NCBI RefSeq assembly: GCF_030704535.1
Contig: NC_081821.1
Location: 7,641,001 to 7,705,000, forward strand
Source of the DNA: Vitis vinifera
Taxonomy: Eukaryota > Streptophyta > Magnoliopsida > Vitales > Vitaceae
Length of the DNA: 64,000 nucleotides
Direction: 5' to 3'
The translations under genes and the position numbers were made by a program. The notes under the pieces are model-generated. The model did no database searches, was not told where the DNA came from, and saw only the letters and a list, made by a program, of their open reading frames with translations. Each line of letters begins with the position of its first letter. Within the stretch, counting starts at the first letter, position 1. Below, in pieces: positions 57,250 to 64,000 of the stretch.

Positions 57250-57620
57250 TGGAGATTCACGAGGATATACTGGAAGATGAGCTTCTAATCAAGGTTCCTG
57301 GAAGTGCATACTCTGGACAGAGAAGCACCACCACTGGAGGTGAACTCAAGGAGCTAAGTCCTTCAAAGCTTAATAATTCGGAAACCCATTGTGAAGCATC
57401 AACAGGCAGTATCTGAATCATTTCCCATGTGGCTGTTGTATCCTGCAGATTAAATGAATTTGATGATGAGAAATTTTGTATTGGAAGCATGCATTGCTAT
57501 GACTGAGATTCTATGGAATGCTGGATTGATGCAGGGCTATTCTAATGATACTGGTGGTAAATATTTTGTATCTTTTATCATTAGATAAGACTTCAATTTC
57601 CCTAGTGGAACCTGCAGCAG
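57250..57620 (+). repeat. Duplicated 3' block, copy 2
   Basis: Closely matches 56,530-56,870, including LEDELLIKVPGSAYSG and ASTGSI plus the following untranslated-like sequence. The acceptor and first codons of copy 1 are not conserved. Spacing between copies is about 720 bases. Confidence 0.6.
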
Positions 57621-58266
57621 GCTGTACAAGAAAAAGGATCAGGGTTCTGATTTTTACCATGTTAAATTTGAGTTTTCGTGATTTGTATTATTTCCCATGT
57701 TCGGATTGAGTTGGCATACATCTTTGTACCCCAGCCAAGACTCAACTCAACAATTATCAATTCAAATTCTATACAAAGCAATTTAACTGCCATTCCTGTT
57801 TGTCAAAAGCAAGTTCACATCCATAAGCATTAACATGAGGAAGCCCAAGCCCTGCTCTTTGAACGCCTGGTTATCATTGATATTAAATTTCAAAGTGTCT
57901 TCACAATTTGTGTACAAAGTTAACCAAATTTTGACCTACTTTTCAGAACTTTGGTATGGCCTGCCTCAAAAACCCTCAGGAATCCAAACTGAAACTTGGC
58001 TACTATTGGAAGAAATTTCACCGTGTACTCCTGTAAAGGTTCCCAGCCCTATGTTGGGAGAAGTACGCATATGTTAGCATCATACTATAGTCCTGATAAT
58101 GGATTCTCCAAAAGAATCTGCACTTTTGATCATAGTGAGCTTACCAATGTTGTGTTTGTGGAGGGGACGCAGGCCTCCCTTGAAATACCTAGATGCAATC
58201 TTGCATATGGAGTCAAAGCAGATGTCATCACTTGGAGGGGAATTAGAATTACTGTCCTGGACGCGC

Positions 58267-58809
58267 TCAAACTTCATCACCCACGCTGGCAGTCCCTGCT
58301 GAAAAGAACTGCTCAGCTCTATCCATGAAGCTGCTAGGGAATCTAAAGTGCAACATCAAAGCAGAGGGAGTTTCCGGGGCTTGCATATTGTGCTTCAAGG
58401 CCATTTCTTCACATGTTTTTAATCCTTTGCTATCTCTTTGGTTTCGCATCTTGCCAAGTCGGAGGCTGTTTCCTGAGGCAACACCTTTACCTAAAATACC
58501 CCGGGTGCTTCTTGCATTATGACGGCTGGGTCTTAAAGATACGTCCATTAGAAGTTTTCTAGATTCAGGTCCCACTGTATTGCATTCACTAGAATCATCC
58601 ATTCGAGAACTGTCTAGGATCGAATTGGATCGAACTCCAGGCAAAGCATTTCTACAAGACCTCAGTAATGAAAGAAGCATGTCCATACTGACTTCTTGTT
58701 GAACCACACCCTTGTTCTGTTCACATCCATAGCAGGCAGCAACTAGCGTGCCGGCCAAGATTGGCATCAACTCAGGGTCGCTGAAGAACACAAATGGTAG
58801 ATCACACAC
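58267..58809 (-). CDS. SCAPER homologue, last exon (partial gene)
   Basis: 180 codons with an intact stop, preceded by a splice acceptor (AAACAG at 58,810-58,815 on the minus strand). CDLPFVFFSDPELMPILAGT and LVAACYGCEQNKGVVQQEVS match the C-terminal helical region of SCAPER (S-phase cyclin A-associated protein in the ER), where a FFSDP motif and an AACY...QNK...QE motif are conserved from animals to plants. The end, FRFPSSFMDRAEQFFSAG, corresponds to the family's C-terminal RFP...A..FF segment. The frame is undamaged. With the exon at 58,888-58,998 it gives 217 residues. Further upstream exons were not found, so this is a fragment or a 5'-truncated gene copy. Confidence 0.7.
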   Translation of the reverse strand: MCDLPFVFFSDPELMPILAGTLVAACYGCEQNKGVVQQEVSMDMLLSLLRSCRNALPGVRSNSILDSSRMDDSSECNTVGPESRKLLMDVSLRPSRHNARSTRGILGKGVASGNSLRLGKMRNQRDSKGLKTCEEMALKHNMQAPETPSALMLHFRFPSSFMDRAEQFFSAGTASVGDEV

Positions 58810-58887
58810 CTGTTTACTTAAATCTCAACAGTTAGATTTTCTCAATAACACCTTAAGATACAAAAATCCTGTTAAAGATTCACCGAC

Positions 58888-58998
58888 CTTGTGAATAATG
58901 GTTGGGCTTTTTCCCCATCGCAGGACAGGTTGGTTCCCAGGGTGGAACAAGGAAAAATAGCTAAGAAGCAACAGAGATTCAAGCAGAAGCAAACCAAC
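58888..58998 (-). CDS. SCAPER homologue, penultimate exon
   Basis: A 111-base exon of exactly 37 codons between a CCAG acceptor (58,999-59,002 side) and a GT donor (58,886-58,887 side). It encodes LLLLESLLLLSYFSLFHPGN then RWGKSPTIIHK, matching the SCAPER helix before the FFSDP motif. Phase 0 on both sides joins cleanly to the last exon. Confidence 0.65.
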
Positions 58999-59049
58999 CT
59001 GGCATACATAGAGGAGACAACAAATATTTAGCAAGGGCTGCTTCAAACA

Positions 59050-59790
59050 TTAAAAGAATGAAAGAAAAAATCCTGTTCCATCTACAGCTATGATGTAACA
59101 CAAACATGAGCCATGAACAATAGTTGACTGCACTCAAGAAAGCTTTGTCCTCACAAGTTAAGAATCAAGAACAATAAACTATTATCTCAAATCTTGGATG
59201 ATGTAATATATGCATGAGCACTGGTTATATCTTCCTCTCAAAAGATGTGACAGACTCGTGCCTCAAGGCACTTGAGCTAGAGGCTTACACCCAAACAGTC
59301 CATGCTGCCTGCCCCAAGGTTTGCTGTATAAACAAGGAAGGTTACTTGTGCCTTGTATATTAACCTTGAGTAGGGTCTCATCATGGAAATGAAACTGAAC
59401 ATTTATTTCTCATTGAGGATTGTCTCCATAGACTTTTGTAGTTTGTACAGGTGGGGAGCAACTGGATAATAACGTTGTCTGAACATCAAGGAGTAGATCA
59501 ATTTACATATGAAGCACAGTACTAGAGTAAATGACGAAAACTTGTCATGGATGTCTGGATTAGAGCTGGCCAATGTCCAAATATTTAAGTACACAAGCAG
59601 CAATTTTGGTAAGTCCTGGTAGCACTTATCAAGGGAGGCCTCCAATTGAATCATCTATCTTTATTAGAAAAAAACTAAGTCAATACCGCTAGCATCACAA
59701 CTATCCATTATGGACAGCAGTCATCTAACTGTCCTGCATTTACAACTAAACATGAAACTCTAGGGTGAAATAAAAACACTAAAAATAATT
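59050..59790. other. No gene recognised
   Basis: Upstream side of the SCAPER fragment. It should hold earlier exons if the gene were complete, but no SCAPER-like segment was recognised on the minus strand. Confidence 0.4.
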
Positions 59791-61060
59791 AAACGTGGAC
59801 ACCAAAACCAAAGTAAAAAGTTTAGAGAAACTCCCCACAACGGTGTCTTACAAGGAAGCAACTTGCTTAGTTAGCTTATCTATAGTTTAATTATCTAGGT
59901 GAGGGATCCATCTAAAATGATAACCCAACTTTGTAGATATATTGAAATTTTGTGCTCATAAGTGTACCATTTCTAAGGTCTTGCTTTTTCCGAGACCCAA
60001 TAGATAACCATGGTTGAATCATCTTCATTAAATTGTTAGAATCCAGAGAAGCAAATGTCAGACTTCCAAGCAATACACCAACTCTATAGGCTTTACAAGT
60101 TAACAATATACCTAGAGAATCTTGTTTTTTGCTATTTATTTTTTACTATATAAAAAATAAAAAAATTACAATGCACAAAAAAAAAATGATACACAAAAGG
60201 TTTTACAAGTTAACAAGTATGGTTATAGCCATTAAATTGTCAATTAATGGCAATTTGTCACCATTAATTAGTCTCTTTCCTGTTTGTGTGATCTCGTTGG
60301 ATTAGATTTATAACATGGATCACTTGCAAGTTGTCTATAAGCTTGAGGGAACTATTTTATTTCTAAATTCACATTTCTTAAATTCAACTTTTGATTGCAA
60401 GCCTGAAATTAAATTCTGCGGCCGGTGGTAAAGCCGTTTGATTCAAGGTTTTTCCTAGAGTTTCCTCTTCTCAATGGGTTCACCAATGGCATTTTGGACA
60501 AGGATGTTGTTGGAGTTGTTTATTTGTGAACCCTGTGACATATTTTTTTGTGCACTTCACATGGGAGGTTCTTTTGGTGTACAAGTGGTCATTTTATCAC
60601 TGTTGCACGGTGTACATGGGAAGTCATCTATCAGATGGGTGACTATTTTTTACTTTGTCTACTGCACAATAGGAAATTTATTTAGTATATATAGATGGCT
60701 AATTTTTGTCTTGGTTTACTGTACATGAGAAGTGCAGCCAATATATAGCAGGCAAAGGATGCATTTACTGTAAAGAACCCGGGAAAATGCTAAAAGCCCA
60801 AGAGCTAATGGAAGCTGCTTGCTAGTCCTCTCATAAAGCAAGAACGACCATGATGGCCCATTCTATGGCAGCAGTTTGTCTGAGTTTTTGGTGGGCCTTT
60901 TCTCTGGCGGTCTCTTATCCAAACTGTCCATTCGGGGACTAAGAAACTTACCATAATGTGTTGAATTCTTGAGAATCAATTTGGTAGGCTGGGCTTGGGA
61001 CGCATGCTTGACCATGGGGTTAAGTTGCATTCGCTAGGTGTCCATTGAGCTCAGGGGAAA
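59790..61060 (-). repeat. Inverted, diverged third copy of the 3.9-5.8 kb repeat
   Basis: Its reverse complement matches 3,880-5,770 in order. The RNase H remnant is at 59,815-60,075, and the TGATCTCGTTGGATTAGATT segment corresponds to the minus strand of about 4,710-4,730. GGTGTACATGGGAAGTCAT near 60,610 matches the minus strand of about 4,420-4,440. GTCCAAACTGTCCATT-like sequence near 60,925 matches the minus strand of about 4,040-4,055. It retains segments deleted from unit 2 of the tandem duplication. Confidence 0.65.
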
Positions 61061-61069
61061 GAGGAAATC

Positions 61070-62400
61070 AGCCCCTCCCTTTCTCACACATTCTGATCCT
61101 TTTCTAATCTGGTCTCCCCTGGTCCATTTCATCAGCTCCTTGGTTTCCAACGTATCTTATCTTTAACATGTACCATGCCTCAGCCTCACTACAACAGACA
61201 ACACCCTTTTTAACATAGACAATAACCCCAATCCAATGGGGCTGCTCCTCATAGACTTGATTCAATGTAGCCCATGCACCTCCAGCACTGCACCATTGCT
61301 GCCACCCCACTCCCTTCCAACCAAACTGCATACCACATGGGCTTGTTACTTGTATCTGGGAATTTTCCTCTACACCCACTCTATCCTTGGAGGTTATCGA
61401 TATTAATCATCGCTCATAATCTCACATATGGAACCCAGGTATCAGAAAAGCAGGATAAAATTGAAGGCAAATCTAATTTATCTTCTTAGAATAGGATTCA
61501 GTTCTGGAGTTTTCTTCTGCACAACCTATTCCTGGTCTGGCTCTCCATTTGAAAAGGCCAACCCCCTTGTAGTTTAGTGCATGAGTAATATCATGAAATG
61601 GAAGCATTTTTCCAAATGGGTATGCGGTCAAAAGCCCTATCAAGGGCTGGTTCATCCATTTCCAAGAAAAAGACGCTGCATTCAGAACCAAAATTTCCAT
61701 GGTTAGCAGGCTTCCACCCCACATTGTCTGGTCTTCATAAGAACCACATTTTTCATTCCACCCATATGCATGGGGACAAAATTTAATATTTCTCACCTCG
61801 GTCACGTTTTTTTTTTGTGGTCATATTTATTTATATTTGGGCTGAAAATTGTGGTCTGTCCATTGCACTAAAACGTGGTTGTCCCTTTGACAAATATGTT
61901 TGTGTCCATTGAATTCAAACTTTTTGTCTGTGGGTCTATGCGCATGTTAGATTACCAATTCAATGGACAATTTTTTTATTTTTATTTTTATTTTTTTTTT
62001 ATTTTTTATTTTTTCATTTTGCTGAGATTTTCATTGAAAAGTCATGGTGGTGTGGACATCTCCACTGAATTTCACAAAAGGGTTCGACCCCAAAACCCTT
62101 CAAAACTTGGCACACGTGAAAAGAATGGACATGGTCCAACACCATCTTTGTTATTCTAAGGTTTCAAATACGTTTTATGGATGAGTTTGAGTTGTGCATG
62201 AACATGAACCTGCTGACCCAAAAATCAAGTGAGTTGGATTTTTTGACCAATAGATCGGGGAACCCTTTGATTGTGGGTCTTAATCCTGCACACGTGAATC
62301 CATATCTAATCTTTCCTGCTGGTTTCATTGTCAGGTTCCTACAAGATTTCATGCCAAATTAGCCATTTATTTCAACACAAATCGCTGAAATTTAAAGTTA
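61070..62400. other. No gene recognised; T-rich tract
   Basis: Several open frames of 60-110 codons on both strands show no family signature. A T-rich low-complexity tract lies at 61,970-62,020. Confidence 0.5.
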
Positions 62401-64000
62401 TTTCAGATAAACCCATAATTTATTTCAGCACAAACTTACCTTAGGCAGACATGTAATACAATTAATTTTTGTTATGAAGGGATGGTTGGTAAAATTTAAT
62501 GCTTATTATTTAATAATTTAAATTTATTTTAAGTTAAATTATATTTAAATTATTAATTTAAAACTTATTCCTTAATTCTTATTTTAAATATTAATGTTGA
62601 TTGATAAAATTAACTTAAAAACTATTTTAAATCATCAAATTAACATATTTATTCTTATAAACTTTAATTAGAACAAAGGAGATCCAGTAATACTGGAAGT
62701 AGTGAAATAGCAAAGAAGATCATGAAATTGCAAAGGAGATCGTGGAGGTAAGTATAATAAATAAGGGTAAAAAGGTAAAATGGAAATATGAACTTAAGAA
62801 AAAATTAATCAATTTACCTATTATTTAAAGTTGTTTTTAAATTATAACATTAAGTTATTTTATTAAGCATATTTAATTTACATAATAACTTGAATTAAGT
62901 TATTAAGTCATTTTAAATTATTAAGTTAGTTTATCAAATATTCACTTAATTTTTTGTTAAATATTTATATTTATATTTTTCTTTTTAAAAAATATTATTT
63001 TAAAATAACTATTTAAAAAATAAATATAAAAATATGACTTTTTCTTTTATCGTTTTTTTACTTTTATACTTAACTCATCTTTTTACATTAAACTTGTTTC
63101 TTACATGAAATTATAAAGTATGATACTTTTAAAATTATTTTTCATATAACGAATTTTCAAAAATTATTTTTGTACAACTTTCAGAAGCCCTTGAGAATTG
63201 GGTACAATTTTCAAAAGCTCAATAAGTTTTCTTGGGCAACTTAGTGGTTAGCAGTATTAACTAAAGTTTGACTAAGTATAGGGTTTCTTGGGTGATGATT
63301 CAAAGAACTAAATGCATTGTGTAGCGGCATCTTTATGTTAGAAAAAGTTGACATAATTTCACATCAACATTAATTTAATTAATGATTTCTCTGGCTCTAT
63401 GTTGGGTCAATTTTAGCCCAACTGTCACGCCCCATGAGTCCTCTATTAAATACAACATAAGAAAATTCGAAACCTTGGGCTTAGGATGCTATGGACCAAC
63501 AACATGTAGCAAATTTAGACTTTACTTTCAATAATTTTTATTACGAAACAATCAATGTATGATTCAATTATAAGATTTATATACGACATTGGCCCACATA
63601 CAAATTAGGGAGAGAGATGCCAAATGGAAAACATGCAAATTGTCAGGTGGTGTGAGTTGACCATAACCAAGATTCGATATCATGTTGAATTACCACTCTC
63701 CGTAAAATCAAGTTTTGATACTATGTTGAATTTTTAATTTTCCTAAATGGTTAAGCTTGCAAAATTTGAACTTAATATGCATACCATGCTTCTTAAGAGT
63801 ATTTTCTATATATATAAAAAAAAAGGTATTTTTTTAAATTACGAATATAAATCAATTTAAGATGGCTATTTAGAATTTAAATATAATTAATTTTTTTTTA
63901 TGCCAACGGAATATTTGAAAATAAGATTTAATTTTTAAAAACAAATAAATAGAACCTAAATCAAAACATTTAGACTATGTTTGATTCCTGAAAAATTTGA
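62400..64000. other. AT-rich intergenic DNA, no gene
   Basis: Very AT-rich with homopolymer runs and no protein-like frames. Nothing further can be supported. Confidence 0.6.

Noticed and set aside
61473..61805. Minus-strand frame of 110 codons
   Set aside because: Starts at a non-ATG codon or without promoter context, and shows no recognisable domain. Not strong enough to call a gene.

Overview
This is plant nuclear DNA: AT-rich non-coding sequence, GT-AG introns, plant-type LINE and Ty3/Gypsy elements, and fragments of plant genes (WEB family, TFIIIC90, RPN9, SCAPER). The repeat style and protein families fit a woody dicot. My best guess is grapevine (Vitis), from recognition only and not checked. 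No tRNA, rRNA or CRISPR array was seen. The window is repeat-dominated and gene-poor.

Layout. (1) 1-17.7 kb: a 6.87 kb tandem duplication. Each unit carries a decayed minus-strand LINE, one intact minus-strand ORF of about 398 codons for a kelch-like protein with a conserved TATA box, an AT-rich flank, and a plus-strand RNase H remnant. The second unit also holds a 3.68 kb block with a frameshifted WEB-family coiled-coil gene, bounded by GCTTAT on both sides. Its LINE keeps the reverse-transcriptase region. (2) 17.7-19.45 kb: an intron-containing pseudogene of the C-terminal end of TFIIIC90. (3) 19.5-21.2 kb: non-coding repeat DNA. (4) 21.2-48.3 kb: a tandem array of 28 shared cores (about 170 bp), each followed by one of two different tails, giving about 665 bp (type A) or about 803 bp (type B) units. 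The centre is type B and forms a homogenised ABAB-style dimer of about 1.6 kb. The flanks are mostly type A. (5) 29,911-35,684: a complete Ty3/Gypsy chromovirus inserted into one type B unit. Its LTRs look identical and its polyprotein is broken only by two in-frame stops. (6) 48.5-64 kb: a graveyard of fragments. It has ATATCGG-rich DNA, a 0.72 kb inverted repeat around a 4.7 kb loop holding an RPN9 fragment, a multi-exon IRE1-like pseudokinase, a duplicated 3' block, the last two exons of SCAPER, an inverted third copy of part of the first duplication, and AT-rich DNA.

How it fits together: there is no operon or pathway here. The only intact chromosomal ORFs of convincing length are the two kelch-like genes. 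Everything else is mobile DNA, tandem-repeat expansion, or captured or duplicated pieces of housekeeping genes. The most novel item is the modular array, whose shared core carries a G-box (CACGTG) in 26 of 28 copies, usually with a W-box and an inverted CCAAT. Coordinates of repeat and fragment borders were read by eye and may be off by several bases.
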